Program-made: the position numbers and the translations under genes
Shown: positions 1-7,365 of the stretch, in pieces
Layout of the letters: each line of letters begins with the position of its first letter
How positions within the stretch are numbered: the first letter of the stretch is position 1
NCBI GenBank assembly: GCA_030627905.1
Contig: DAOVRZ010000104.1
Span: 1 to 20,206 of the forward strand
DNA length: 20,206 bases
From: JAGMES01 sp023128035
Lineage (GTDB): Bacteria > Bacillota > Halanaerobiia > DY22613
Direction of reading: 5' to 3'
Notes under the pieces: generated by a model
The model's input: only the letters and a program-made list of their open reading frames with translations
Databases searched by the model: none
Told to the model about the DNA's origin: nothing

Positions 1-154
1 AATTTATTTAAATCTAAGGTGATGCATCATTTACTAAATAGTTGGCTTATTTAACACTTTAATAAATTAATTAGATGAATTTATATTTTTACAGAAGAGG
101 TAATATTTTATATAACTATTTTATCATCAATTTTGTTATAAATCAAGATTTTTT

Positions 155-184
155 TTGACAAAATTACTTTTAATTCGTTATAAT
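155..184 (+). promoter_or_regulatory. Consensus sigma-70/sigma-A promoter
   Basis: TTGACA at 155-160 and TATAAT at 179-184 are both perfect hexamers with an 18-bp spacer. Transcription would start near 191. No reading frame follows before a terminator at 222-256, so the promoter appears to serve a very short transcript. Confidence 0.65.
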
Positions 185-190
185 TTTAAT

Positions 191-256
191 TGTGTAAAAC
201 AGGGTAGCACTTCTCCAAAATAAAAATGAACCTCAGTTTAGGTTCATTTTTAATTC
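191..256 (+). ncRNA. Candidate small RNA (about 65 nt) between promoter and terminator
   Basis: The segment lies between a perfect promoter and a perfect intrinsic terminator and contains no open reading frame. It includes GGGTAGCAC and ACTTCTCC upstream of the terminator stem. It could be an independent small RNA, or an attenuator leader whose downstream gene has been lost, since no gene follows on the plus strand. I do not recognise an RNA family. Confidence 0.35.
222..256 (+). terminator. Intrinsic terminator
   Basis: The arms 222-233 and 240-251 are a perfect 12-bp inverted repeat around a 6-nt loop (CAGTTT). The right arm ends in a T run on the plus strand. The left arm begins with an A run, so it could also work on the minus strand. 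Confidence 0.7.
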
Positions 257-406
257 TTTAAAACATTTATAATTATTTTTGAAATTGCTAATAATTTAAA
301 TTTTATCTAACCACAATGTATCAATTCACTATATTTTACCTATATTCCTACTGTATTTTACTTTAACATCTATTATATTAAACAGATAAAAATATTTCAT
401 ATGAAA

Positions 407-431
407 AAGCCCCCATTAGTAATGGAAACTT
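407..431 (-). terminator. Terminator of the alcohol dehydrogenase gene
   Basis: Read on the minus strand, the arms AAGTTTCCATTA and TAATGGGGGCTT pair over up to 12 positions, three of them G-U, and are followed by a short T run. It lies 16 bp past the dehydrogenase stop codon. Confidence 0.55.
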
Positions 432-447
432 AAAACAAATCATTCTA

Positions 448-1566
448 TCAAATACACTTTTCTAAAATCTCCAAAACATCCTTCTCCTCTACCACGCGTG
501 GATTCTTTTTCAATGAACGAGATTGCAAGGTTTTTTCAACAATCTCCTGCTCTTTTCCTTTCCTATAACCTGCTTCACTCAAATTATGAGGTATCGGCAT
601 TTCTTTTATCATATCACGTATGAAATCTGATAGCTTTTTATCTGCCTTCATAAGTTCTCCAACTCTTTTATATCTTTCACGACAATCTCTATCATTAAAA
701 TCTATAGCTTCTGATAATAATATCGCATTGGCAACTCCATGAGATATATGAAAGATAGCTCCCAAAGGATGTGAGATCGAATGAGCAATACCAACTCCAG
801 TTTGTGCAAACGCTAAAGCCGCAATCATACTCCCCATAGCCATATCTCGTCTAGCCTCAACATCATTTCCAACGTTTACTGCTTTCATTAAACTTTTCCC
901 AATTAGCTCAATTGCTTTTTCCGCTAACGACATAGTTAATGGATTTGCGCTTTTCGACGTATATGATTCAATTGCATGGGTTAACGCATCCATACCTGTT
1001 GATGCAGTTATCTTCGGAGGCATTCCATATGTAAGGATAGGATCTACTATACTTAGCACTGGTTGAAATTTTGGATCAGCAATACTATTTTTATTACCGT
1101 TGGTAGGATTATATAGAACCGAATTTAAGGTAATCTCACTTCCTGTTCCAGCTGTCGTAGGTATAGCAATAAAAGGTAATCCATTATACTGAAACGGAGT
1201 TTTATTTAAATAATCTACTGTAGGCAATAACTGTCCTAATAATCCAGCTGCTGCTTTTGCCACATCCAGAGCACTTCCACCACCAACTCCAATGATAAAG
1301 TCCACTCCTTCAATTTCGACTAATTTTCTCACTTCATCAACCATGCTACAATCAGGCTCGCCTTTTACTTTATAAAACCCAGCACACTTAATTCCATTAC
1401 TTTTCAAACTAACCTCTATTTCATCTAAAACACCCGAAAATTCTACAGACTTATGACCTCTGACTATGAAACATTTTGTTCCATAAACTTTCGTTAGCTC
1501 CCCCAATTTCTCCAAAGTATTTTCACCAAAAACAATATTTTGAGGGAAGTTCAATGAAAACTCCAT
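448..1566 (-). CDS. Iron-containing (group III) alcohol dehydrogenase
   Basis: This is a soluble NAD(P)-dependent dehydrogenase of the Fe-ADH family (PF00465), 372 residues, which is normal family length. The N-terminal nucleotide-binding half carries GVGGGSALDVAK (GGGS at residues 95-98). The C-terminal helical half carries the metal site. By analogy with E. coli FucO the ligands are D193 and H197 in GMDALTHAIESY, then H262 and H276, with H266 beside them. The family reduces aldehydes or oxidises alcohols; the substrate cannot be told from sequence, and butanol- or lactaldehyde-type activity is possible. I chose the ATG at 1566 because AGAGGTG lies 6 nt before it; an in-frame GTG at 1575 sits inside that ribosome binding site. 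The gene stands alone, with a hairpin downstream and the ileS terminator upstream. Confidence 0.9.
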   Translation of the reverse strand: MEFSLNFPQNIVFGENTLEKLGELTKVYGTKCFIVRGHKSVEFSGVLDEIEVSLKSNGIKCAGFYKVKGEPDCSMVDEVRKLVEIEGVDFIIGVGGGSALDVAKAAAGLLGQLLPTVDYLNKTPFQYNGLPFIAIPTTAGTGSEITLNSVLYNPTNGNKNSIADPKFQPVLSIVDPILTYGMPPKITASTGMDALTHAIESYTSKSANPLTMSLAEKAIELIGKSLMKAVNVGNDVEARRDMAMGSMIAALAFAQTGVGIAHSISHPLGAIFHISHGVANAILLSEAIDFNDRDCRERYKRVGELMKADKKLSDFIRDMIKEMPIPHNLSEAGYRKGKEQEIVEKTLQSRSLKKNPRVVEEKDVLEILEKCI

Positions 1567-1671
1567 TGCTATCACCTCTACTTGTATTTATATTGTACAA
1601 CTACTATCTAATTTATAAAAGCTAAAACAAATTTACCTTTACCCATCGTTTTTACACAAAACTCAAAATGC

Positions 1672-1703
1672 AATACCCCTATCTTAAAAAAGACAGGGGT
1701 ATT
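1672..1703 (-). terminator. Hairpin after ileS, likely terminator
   Basis: AATACCCCT at 1672-1680 and AGGGGTATT at 1695-1703 form a GC-cored stem. It is extended by TCTT/AAGA with one mismatched pair, around a short A-rich loop. It lies 16 bp beyond the ileS stop. The T run after the stem on the minus strand is weak (GCATTTTGAG), so the assignment is moderate. Confidence 0.55.
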
Positions 1704-1718
1704 ACATTAATGAGAATC

Positions 1719-4700
1719 TTAAACTCGCACAACCTTGATAAATGTCTGATGCCCATTGATATCCCATTTCTCAAAGTCATCAGCTTCTTCAACAATTCTT
1801 TCAATTTGTTCTGCAAGAGTCTCGTCTTTAATATACTCTAAATGTTTCTCAATTGCTTCTGCCACTTCTACATCACTGACAAATTCAATTTTGATATGAT
1901 CCATGATATCAAAATCAGAATTTTTACGCATTGTTTGAACTTTTGAAATGATCTCTCTTGCAAGACCTTCTTCAACCAATTCTTCATCTAACTCAGTATC
2001 AAGTATCACGAAGTTCTGGTTGTTCATTTCAACAGTAAAACCTTCACGTTCTTGAACACGTACATCTAAATCTTCTTCTGTCAATGGAATCTCTTGACCC
2101 TCCACAGTAATAGTCACTACACCTTCGCTCCGCAAAGTTTGAATAATCTCTGCAGCATTAGCTTTACCTAAAACTCCAGCAATAGCTTTCATGATCTTAC
2201 CATATTTTGGACCAAGAACCCTAAAGTTAGGTTTAACTTGATAATTAACATATTCATCTAAGTTCTCGATATAGTGAACATCTTTGATATTCAACTCTTC
2301 TTTAACCAGATTCTCCATTAGTTCTAACATCTCTCTTCTCCCACCATCAACTAAAATCTTATTCAATGGTTGGCGAACTTTGATCTGAACCGAATTTCGA
2401 CAAGCCCGACCTAATGATACAATATCCATAACCAGACCCATATGAGCTTCTAAATCTTTTTCAATATAAGATTCAACATGGGTTGGATAATCTAATAAAT
2501 GAATTGAACCCTCGTTACCATGAGTTAAGTTCATAAACATTTCATCTGCCATAAATGGTGCAAAAGGTGCGATCAGTTTAGCAGTTGTAAGAAGTACTTC
2601 ATACAGAGTCCGATATACTGATTTTTTATTAGTATCAAGATCTGGTGCCCAAAATCTGCTTCGACAACGACGAACATACCAATTTGAAAGATCATCAATT
2701 ACAAACTCTTGAATAGCTCTTACTACTTTTGTTAACTCATAAACTGCCATATTTTCATCTACAGATTTAATCAGACTGTTCAAACGAGAAATAACCCAAC
2801 GATCGATCTCTTCACGCTCTGAAACTAATACGTCAAAGTCAGCAGGATTCACACCATCTATATTGGCATAAAGTGTGAAGAAAGAGTAAACATTTTGCAA
2901 TGTCCCAAAGAATTTAAGAGCTACTTCTTTTAAGCCATCTACATCAAATCTAGTTGGAGTCCATGCTGGGGAAACAGCTAATAGATACCAGCGAGTAGCA
3001 TCTGCACCAAATTTGTCAAGCATTTCCCAAGGATCAACAGCGTTTCCTCTGGATTTGGACATTTTCTGCCCTTTCTTATCCAGTACCATATCGTTAACCA
3101 TTACATTTTTATATGCTGGTTCATCAAATAAGAATGTAGATATTGCCAGTAAGGAATAGAACCAACCTCTAGTCTGATCAATTCCTTCACAGATGAAGTC
3201 AGCTGGGAATAATTGACCAAAGTTTTCTTTGTTCTCAAATGGATAATGCCATTGAGCATATGGCATAGAACCAGAGTCAAACCAACAGTCAATAACTTCT
3301 GGAGTCCGATGCATTGTATGACCACATTCACACTTAAGATGAACATCATCCACATAAGGTCTATGTAGTTCAATTGTTTCTGGATCTACATCTTCCATTG
3401 CTCGTTCTGCTAATTCCTGACGAGAACCAACAGAAGCCAAAGCACCACATTCTTCACATTTCCAGATATTTAATGGTGTACCCCAATAACGGTCACGGGA
3501 TAAAGACCAATCAATCATATTCTCTAACCAGTTACCAAAGCGACCTTCACCAACATAAGGTGGATACCAGTTAATCTTATTATTTGCAGCGATCATCCGC
3601 TCTTTATATGCTGTAGTCTTGATATACCAGGACTTCCGAGCATAATAGAGAAGCGGTGTTTGACATCTCCAACAATGTGGATAGGAGTGGGTCATCCGTT
3701 CGCGCTGGAATAAAGAACCTTGTTCTTTCAAATGACGAATGATCTTTGGATCAGCATCTTTTACAAACATTCCAGCCCATGGAGTAATCTCCTCAGTAAA
3801 CTTACCTTCTTTATCAACAGGTTGAACGATAGGCAGACCATATTTCCGGCAAACTTGATAGTCATCTTCACCAAAAGCAGGTGCAATATGCACAATACCA
3901 GTACCACCATCATTAGTAACAAAATCACCACAGATTACAAACCAGGCTTTTTCATCTACTTCGACAAATGGTAATAATTGTTCATACTCAATACCTTCCA
4001 GTTCTTTACCTGTCATCTCTTCAACAACTTCATAATTTTCAGGATCTCCTAATAGAACACCCAGTCTTTCTTTAACCAAATAATAATACTCTTCTTTAGA
4101 TTCATCAACAGTCACTTTAGCTTTCACATAAGTTAACTTTGGATTTACACAAAGAGCTAAGTTAGATGGCAATGTCCATGGAGTAGTAGTCCAAACTAAG
4201 AAATATTCGTTATCTTTACCCTTTACTTTCATCTTAATATATATAGAATCAATAGTTTCATCTTTATATCCTTGAGAAACCTCATGAGAAGCTAATGGAG
4301 TTCCACAACGTGGACAATATGGCATGATCTTATGACCTTCATAGATCAAATCTTCATCAAAAAATCTCTTTAAGATCCACCATACAGACTCAATATAATT
4401 ATTATCCAATGTAATATATGGATTATCCATATCCAGCCAGTATCCAATTCTTTCAGTCATCTGTTTCCAAAGCCCTTCATAAGTCCAAACAGATTCACGA
4501 CATTTTTCATTAAAACCTTTGAGGCCATATTCCTCAATATCTTTCTTAGATGATAAACCAAGTTGCTTCTCAACCTCGATCTCAACAGGCAGACCATGGG
4601 TATCCCAACCAGCTTTCCGATTAACTTGATAACCCTGCATAGTCTTATAACGACAAACTGAATCTTTCAATGTTCTGGACAGAACATGATGAATCCCTGG

Positions 4701-4865
4701 CTTACCATTAGCAGTAGGAGGTCCTTCAAAGAATACAAATTGTGGTTTTCCTTCTTTACTGGTTACACTCTTGGTAGCAATGTCATTATCACGCCAATAT
4801 TGCAATATTTCATTTTCACGATCGTTCACAGAATTTTTTAAGTTTACTTCTTTAAACTTGGCCAT
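1719..4865 (-). CDS. ileS: Isoleucyl-tRNA synthetase, type 2
   Basis: Cytoplasmic class I synthetase that charges tRNA-Ile, 1048 residues. The HIGH-type signature is PTANGKPGIHHV (GIHH at residues 57-60) and the second ATP-binding signature is KMSKSRGN near residue 600. The CP1 editing domain shows VWTTTPWTLPSNLAL. Cysteine pairs that could hold zinc appear in MPYCPRC, YPHCWRC and WKCEEC. The PTANG..GIHH form and the length fit the eukaryote-like IleS2 clade rather than IleS1 (PYANG.IHIGH); IleS2 enzymes are known for low mupirocin sensitivity, but that trait is only inferred here. The ATG at 4865 follows GGGGGA by 6 nt; the in-frame TTG at 4871 overlaps the spacer and is less likely. Expression is controlled by the T-box leader immediately upstream. 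Confidence 0.97.
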   Translation of the reverse strand: MAKFKEVNLKNSVNDRENEILQYWRDNDIATKSVTSKEGKPQFVFFEGPPTANGKPGIHHVLSRTLKDSVCRYKTMQGYQVNRKAGWDTHGLPVEIEVEKQLGLSSKKDIEEYGLKGFNEKCRESVWTYEGLWKQMTERIGYWLDMDNPYITLDNNYIESVWWILKRFFDEDLIYEGHKIMPYCPRCGTPLASHEVSQGYKDETIDSIYIKMKVKGKDNEYFLVWTTTPWTLPSNLALCVNPKLTYVKAKVTVDESKEEYYYLVKERLGVLLGDPENYEVVEEMTGKELEGIEYEQLLPFVEVDEKAWFVICGDFVTNDGGTGIVHIAPAFGEDDYQVCRKYGLPIVQPVDKEGKFTEEITPWAGMFVKDADPKIIRHLKEQGSLFQRERMTHSYPHCWRCQTPLLYYARKSWYIKTTAYKERMIAANNKINWYPPYVGEGRFGNWLENMIDWSLSRDRYWGTPLNIWKCEECGALASVGSRQELAERAMEDVDPETIELHRPYVDDVHLKCECGHTMHRTPEVIDCWFDSGSMPYAQWHYPFENKENFGQLFPADFICEGIDQTRGWFYSLLAISTFLFDEPAYKNVMVNDMVLDKKGQKMSKSRGNAVDPWEMLDKFGADATRWYLLAVSPAWTPTRFDVDGLKEVALKFFGTLQNVYSFFTLYANIDGVNPADFDVLVSEREEIDRWVISRLNSLIKSVDENMAVYELTKVVRAIQEFVIDDLSNWYVRRCRSRFWAPDLDTNKKSVYRTLYEVLLTTAKLIAPFAPFMADEMFMNLTHGNEGSIHLLDYPTHVESYIEKDLEAHMGLVMDIVSLGRACRNSVQIKVRQPLNKILVDGGRREMLELMENLVKEELNIKDVHYIENLDEYVNYQVKPNFRVLGPKYGKIMKAIAGVLGKANAAEIIQTLRSEGVVTITVEGQEIPLTEEDLDVRVQEREGFTVEMNNQNFVILDTELDEELVEEGLAREIISKVQTMRKNSDFDIMDHIKIEFVSDVEVAEAIEKHLEYIKDETLAEQIERIVEEADDFEKWDINGHQTFIKVVRV

Positions 4866-4905
4866 AACCAATCCCCCTTTAATAAATATTCTCTTAAATT
4901 TTTAA

Positions 4906-4946
4906 AATAAAAAAGCCTTTCATCCACAACAAAGGGACGAAAGACT
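4906..4946 (-). terminator. T-box terminator hairpin
   Basis: On the minus strand AGTCTTTCGTCC (4935-4946) pairs with GGATGAAAGGCT (4914-4925) over 12 bp, with two G-U wobbles, followed by a TTTTTTATTTT tract. This is the alternative to the antiterminator that includes the T-box sequence. Confidence 0.9.
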
Positions 4947-5200
4947 ATCTCTCGCGGTACCACCCTGATTGGAAGTGCTAACTTAATAAAAGTTTTACAC
5001 TATCCCACTCATTAAGCCTATTAACGGTAGCCACTCCGGGAACACTTACTTTTTAAGCTTTCAGTGCCCAGCTCAGGAGTGATTTTCAATTTCTCATCTT
5101 CATCAGGCTTCCACCATCCCTGATTCGCTATGTGAAGTGTCTTGAGAAATCTACTCTCTCCATCAACGCTTTTTTATTGATAAAATTCTTATTAAAACTT
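4906..5200 (-). promoter_or_regulatory. Ile-specific T-box leader of ileS
   Basis: This untranslated leader binds uncharged tRNA-Ile and allows read-through into ileS when isoleucine is short. On the minus strand it shows the diagnostic T-box sequence GGGTGGTACCGCG (4953-4965), whose UGGN bulge pairs with the tRNA acceptor end. A long Stem I lies upstream. In its specifier loop, GAAAATCACTCCTGAGC carries the codon ATC at 5081-5083, matching isoleucine. The intrinsic terminator at 4906-4946 follows the T-box. The leader begins at the promoter at 5207-5235 and ends about 40 bp before the ileS start. Confidence 0.95.
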
Positions 5201-5206
5201 CTTATT

Positions 5207-5235
5207 ATTATGCCATAATATATTGTGCGTGTCAA
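5207..5235 (-). promoter_or_regulatory. Promoter of ileS
   Basis: On the minus strand TTGACA (5230-5235) and CATAAT (5207-5212) are separated by 17 bp. Transcription would start near 5200, just before T-box Stem I. Confidence 0.7.
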
Positions 5236-5297
5236 GACGGTGTGATGAATTTATTATGATTAGTTAAACTTTTTTCCGAAAGTAATAGGTATAGGCT

Positions 5298-6179
5298 TCA
5301 CCTTTGTCCTTTCAAAACAACAATCCCCCCTTTTCGGACATCAAGACAAAATGAATGCATTTTACGGTCAGCTAAATAATAAGTAAACTCCCAAGCAGGA
5401 ATTGCTTCACCATCTTCACACAAATATACAGGAATCACCCTTGTAAAAGTTACTACATAAGGAGGATTATTATAATATACTTCCAATTCATCAGAAGACT
5501 TTTCTAGTGCTTCTAAAGGTGATAATACTTTTGACTTTGGAATTGAACTTATTTTTTTAAAATTTAAAATGTTATATACAAAATAATGAATCCCCCTGTC
5601 TGACGGTTCAATGTAAATCCCTCTTGCAGTAATTTTAGACAACAGAACTCCTTCAACAAATTGTCTATAGTTCACCCCTCCAATTGCAGGAATATATTCA
5701 ATTTTTAAATCATCTCGAAGTTTCACATCAAGCTTTTCAAAGAACTTTTGTACATTTAAAAAAGCAAATGCTTCACTAAATTTTTTTCTCTTATTCTGTT
5801 CATCTCTAAAAACTACTTTGCCTAATATTTTCGTTAATTGTAAATATGTAGATTCATTCATATATCTAATTCTATTTTCATCTTCATATCGATATTGTTC
5901 CAATTTCTCAAGATGTAGAATCTGATTACAATAATTTTTAAGAATTTTTTCTAAAATATCATAAGCACCCTGAATATCAGGTTCATAGGATAATTCATAA
6001 AACTGAGGAATATCCGGTTCAAAAAAATCAAAAATTAATTTTCCATCACATAATTCATAGTGGAATCTCTTTTCATCTTCATTTTTTGTAAGAGTAGTTA
6101 ATTCAGAAGCAAAAATACTGAATGTAGCGAAAAAAAGCATGAGAGTAATAACAACACTAATTTTAATTTGATATTTCAT
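5298..6179 (-). CDS. Exported protein of unknown function
   Basis: A 293-residue protein I do not recognise. The N-terminus is a signal peptide or membrane anchor: MKYQIK, then a hydrophobic stretch (about residues 7-23) ending in SIFAS, so cleavage near residue 24 is plausible. The rest is a soluble mixed domain rich in Glu, Asp, Lys and Tyr. The C-terminal 60 residues contain alternating hydrophobic strands (PPYVVTFTRVIPVYLC, IPAWEFTYYLADR, GGIVVLKG), suggesting a small beta-sheet domain. There is no lipobox. The ATG at 6179 follows GGAGTG by 6 nt; an in-frame GTG at 6188 is part of that binding site. The gene stands alone, with the terminator of the 63-codon gene upstream. No clear terminator lies downstream before the ileS promoter. 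It is probably extracytoplasmic. Confidence 0.75.
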   Translation of the reverse strand: MKYQIKISVVITLMLFFATFSIFASELTTLTKNEDEKRFHYELCDGKLIFDFFEPDIPQFYELSYEPDIQGAYDILEKILKNYCNQILHLEKLEQYRYEDENRIRYMNESTYLQLTKILGKVVFRDEQNKRKKFSEAFAFLNVQKFFEKLDVKLRDDLKIEYIPAIGGVNYRQFVEGVLLSKITARGIYIEPSDRGIHYFVYNILNFKKISSIPKSKVLSPLEALEKSSDELEVYYNNPPYVVTFTRVIPVYLCEDGEAIPAWEFTYYLADRKMHSFCLDVRKGGIVVLKGQR

Positions 6180-6305
6180 ACGAATCACTCCATATTATAT
6201 ATTTTTTAAAAATTGGAGACTCTAAAAAATTCGTCATTTCTTTCCAAATTCCTTCTTTTTTCTATAATAAAGAAAATATTAAAATACTTATTAATAACAA
6301 AGAAG

Positions 6306-6333
6306 AAAAAAAAAAGGAGAGCCCAAAGCTCTC
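6306..6333 (-). terminator. Intrinsic terminator of the 63-codon gene
   Basis: On the minus strand GAGAGC (6328-6333) and GCTCTC (6317-6322) close a 5-nt loop and are followed by C and a run of at least ten T. It begins 8 bp after the stop codon of the small gene, which supports that gene being real. Confidence 0.8.
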
Positions 6334-6340
6334 ACTCTCC

Positions 6341-6532
6341 CTAATATATTCTCAAAAAATCCCTTTTCAACTTCCGTGTCTCCCTTATAAATCTATGTCG
6401 GCTAAATTCATCTATCGTGCTCATATCTACTTGAAGACCTCTTCCCTTGTCATCATCTAACCAATTCCACTCCATTCCGAATTTTTCACATAAATCGATC
6501 AGTTCAAAAATAAATACTTGATATGAAATCAT
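6341..6532 (-). CDS. Small protein of unknown function (63 residues)
   Basis: A 63-residue, charged, probably cytoplasmic protein of unknown function. The N-terminal half is hydrophobic/amphipathic (MISYQVFIFELIDLCEKFG). It is followed by an aromatic-acidic patch, WNWLDDDKGRG, and a basic C-terminus (RHRFIRETRKLKRDF). AGGAGAG lies 11 nt before the ATG, rather far but usable, and no in-frame alternative start exists before a stop. A strong terminator follows the stop codon directly. The gene is divergent from the hutP-like gene, with about 150 bp between starts. I see no known domain. Confidence 0.6.
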   Translation of the reverse strand: MISYQVFIFELIDLCEKFGMEWNWLDDDKGRGLQVDMSTIDEFSRHRFIRETRKLKRDFLRIY

Positions 6533-6613
6533 AATAAGATCATCTCTCCTTTCACACTTAGTTTTTGTGAAAATCAGATATGATTATTCGCAATTACATG
6601 TGGGAAATATTCT

Positions 6614-6642
6614 TTGATTTTACTTCTTAAAAAGGATATAAT
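6614..6642 (+). promoter_or_regulatory. Promoter of the hutP-like gene
   Basis: TTGATT (6614-6619) and TATAAT (6637-6642) are 17 bp apart. Transcription would start near 6649, giving a leader of about 35 nt before the ATG at 6684. Confidence 0.6.
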
Positions 6643-6683
6643 ATAAAATAAACATAAGTAATTCAATGAAGGGAAGTGTTCAT

Positions 6684-7103
6684 ATGATTATAACGAGTGT
6701 TGAAGTTGCAAAAGCTACGATCAAACTGGCCCTTTCATCTCGTGAAGAAGAAAATTTACTTAAAAAAGAACTTAAAAAAGAAACAATAATTGCGGCTGCT
6801 GTAGATTTTGGCGGCGATTATATTACCTCAATCCGTAAGATCATAGAAAGAACCATTATCGCTGCAAAACGAGAAGGTGTCATCCCAGAAACTCATATCG
6901 GTGAAGGTGCAGTTGCTGGTGCTGCTAAAGAAGCCTTAGCACAAATTAGTCCAAGAGCTGAAGGATTCAATGTAGGAGGTAAAATAGCTATTTGCCGCTC
7001 TGGTGAACATCTGAGTGTTGCTGCCTTCTTTGGAATTGGACTAGTTCATTTAAATGACGTAGTTATTGGTATTGGTCATAGATCAATACATGTTGTTGAG
7101 TAA
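6684..7103 (+). CDS. hutP: HutP-family RNA-binding antiterminator
   Basis: A 139-residue cytoplasmic protein of the HutP family (PF09021). B. subtilis HutP is a hexamer that, with L-histidine and Mg2+, binds UAG-rich mRNA and prevents termination ahead of the histidine-utilisation genes. Visible family features are the helical N-terminal half, the segment DFGGDYITSIRKIIERTII (residues 41-59), then ETH at 69-71, and the C-terminal FFGIGLVHLNDVVIGIGHR (115-133). Candidate ligands for Mg2+ or histidine are H71 and H132, matching by position H73 and the C-terminal His of the Bacillus protein; the second histidine of its ..H..H.. motif is replaced. I chose the ATG at 6684 because GAAGGGAAGTG lies 6-10 nt before it; the in-frame ATG at 6666 has no binding site. 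No histidine-degradation genes are nearby. Instead an ABC importer with a UAG-repeat leader follows, its likely target. Confidence 0.85.
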   Translation: MIITSVEVAKATIKLALSSREEENLLKKELKKETIIAAAVDFGGDYITSIRKIIERTIIAAKREGVIPETHIGEGAVAGAAKEALAQISPRAEGFNVGGKIAICRSGEHLSVAAFFGIGLVHLNDVVIGIGHRSIHVVE

Positions 7104-7128
7104 TATTTTCATTCCAAAAATGTTATCC

Positions 7129-7152
7129 AATAATATCTTGACAAATATTATT
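7129..7152 (+). repeat. Inverted repeat around the importer -35 box
   Basis: AATAATAT (7129-7136) and ATATTATT (7145-7152) are perfect inverted repeats around CTTGACAA, which contains the -35 box. It may be an operator. Because TTTTCTTTT follows the right arm, it may also act as a weak terminator for the hutP-like gene. Confidence 0.5.
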
Positions 7153-7166
7153 TTCTTTTATATAAT
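7138..7166 (+). promoter_or_regulatory. Perfect consensus promoter of the ABC importer operon
   Basis: TTGACA (7138-7143) and TATAAT (7161-7166) with a 17-bp spacer match the consensus exactly. Such a strong promoter followed by a terminator fits control by attenuation rather than by activation. Transcription would start near 7173. Confidence 0.8.
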
Positions 7167-7172
7167 CATTGC

Positions 7173-7263
7173 AAGCAGTATGGGTAGAATGGTAGAACGG
7201 TAGGAGGAACTAGATAAGCTGTATTTTAAGCATTCCTTCTTTCTTATGGAATGCTTTTGTTAT
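7173..7263 (+). promoter_or_regulatory. UAG-repeat attenuator leader of the ABC importer
   Basis: The transcript would begin near 7173. TAG triplets lie at 7185-7187, 7193-7195, 7201-7203 and 7211-7213, so the first three are spaced exactly 8 nt apart within a repeated GGTAGAAYG unit. The terminator at 7228-7263 follows directly. HutP binds UAG triplets separated by about four nucleotides in B. subtilis (from memory); here the gaps are 5, 5 and 7. With a hutP-like gene ending only 70 bp before the leader, this is most simply a HutP-responsive attenuator. No T-box sequence is present. Confidence 0.6.
7228..7263 (+). terminator. Attenuator terminator upstream of the ABC importer
   Basis: AAGCATTCC (7228-7236) pairs perfectly with GGAATGCTT (7248-7256) across an 11-nt pyrimidine-rich loop. 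It is followed by TTGTTATTTTTT. It sits about 100 bp before the first start codon of the operon, so genes are expressed only when it is bypassed. Confidence 0.85.
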
Positions 7264-7325
7264 TTTTTAGAAAAAATGCATATATACAGTAGTGATTTTC
7301 TGTTTTTTCCCTTGCGCATAAGCGC

Positions 7326-7359
7326 CTCCTCCCATGCTGCAAATATTTCATTGGAGGAG
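7326..7359 (+). promoter_or_regulatory. Possible Shine-Dalgarno-sequestering hairpin
   Basis: CTCCTCC at 7326-7332 is the exact complement of GGAGGAG at 7353-7359, the ribosome binding site of the binding-protein gene. The helix would have 7 bp and a 20-nt loop, and would hide the binding site. A GCGC-ATAA-GCGC hairpin lies just before it (7314-7325). The combination could add translational control to the terminator. Confidence 0.45.
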
Positions 7360-7365
7360 ATAAAA

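Larger units (their letters stand above)
1..447. other. Gene-free left end
   Basis: No convincing coding region is visible in this AT-rich stretch. The longest sensible start (ATG at 22) stops after 10 codons. It contains a consensus promoter, a candidate small RNA and its terminator (listed separately), and the terminator of the dehydrogenase gene at its right end. I see nothing recognisable in 1-150 and 257-406. Confidence 0.6.

Noticed and set aside
3101..3974. Several open frames of 66-90 codons on both strands at 3101-3373, 3374-3574 and 3720-3974
   Set aside because: They lie wholly inside ileS, which has continuous family motifs in its own frame; they have no binding sites of note and no sensible protein sequence.
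7185..7213. TRAP (trp RNA-binding attenuation protein) site
   Set aside because: TRAP needs about eleven GAG/UAG triplets with 2-3 nt spacing; here there are four UAGs with gaps of 5, 5 and 7.
7173..7263. T-box, preQ1 or other riboswitch in the importer leader
   Set aside because: The T-box sequence GGTGGNACCGCG is absent, the leader is only about 55 nt before the terminator, and no riboswitch consensus could be matched. HutP-type UAG repeats fit better.
7246..7365. A longer start for the binding-protein gene, adding 40 residues
   Set aside because: The extension would lie in the terminator and leader, and the ATG at 7366 has a strong ribosome binding site and begins a signal peptide.
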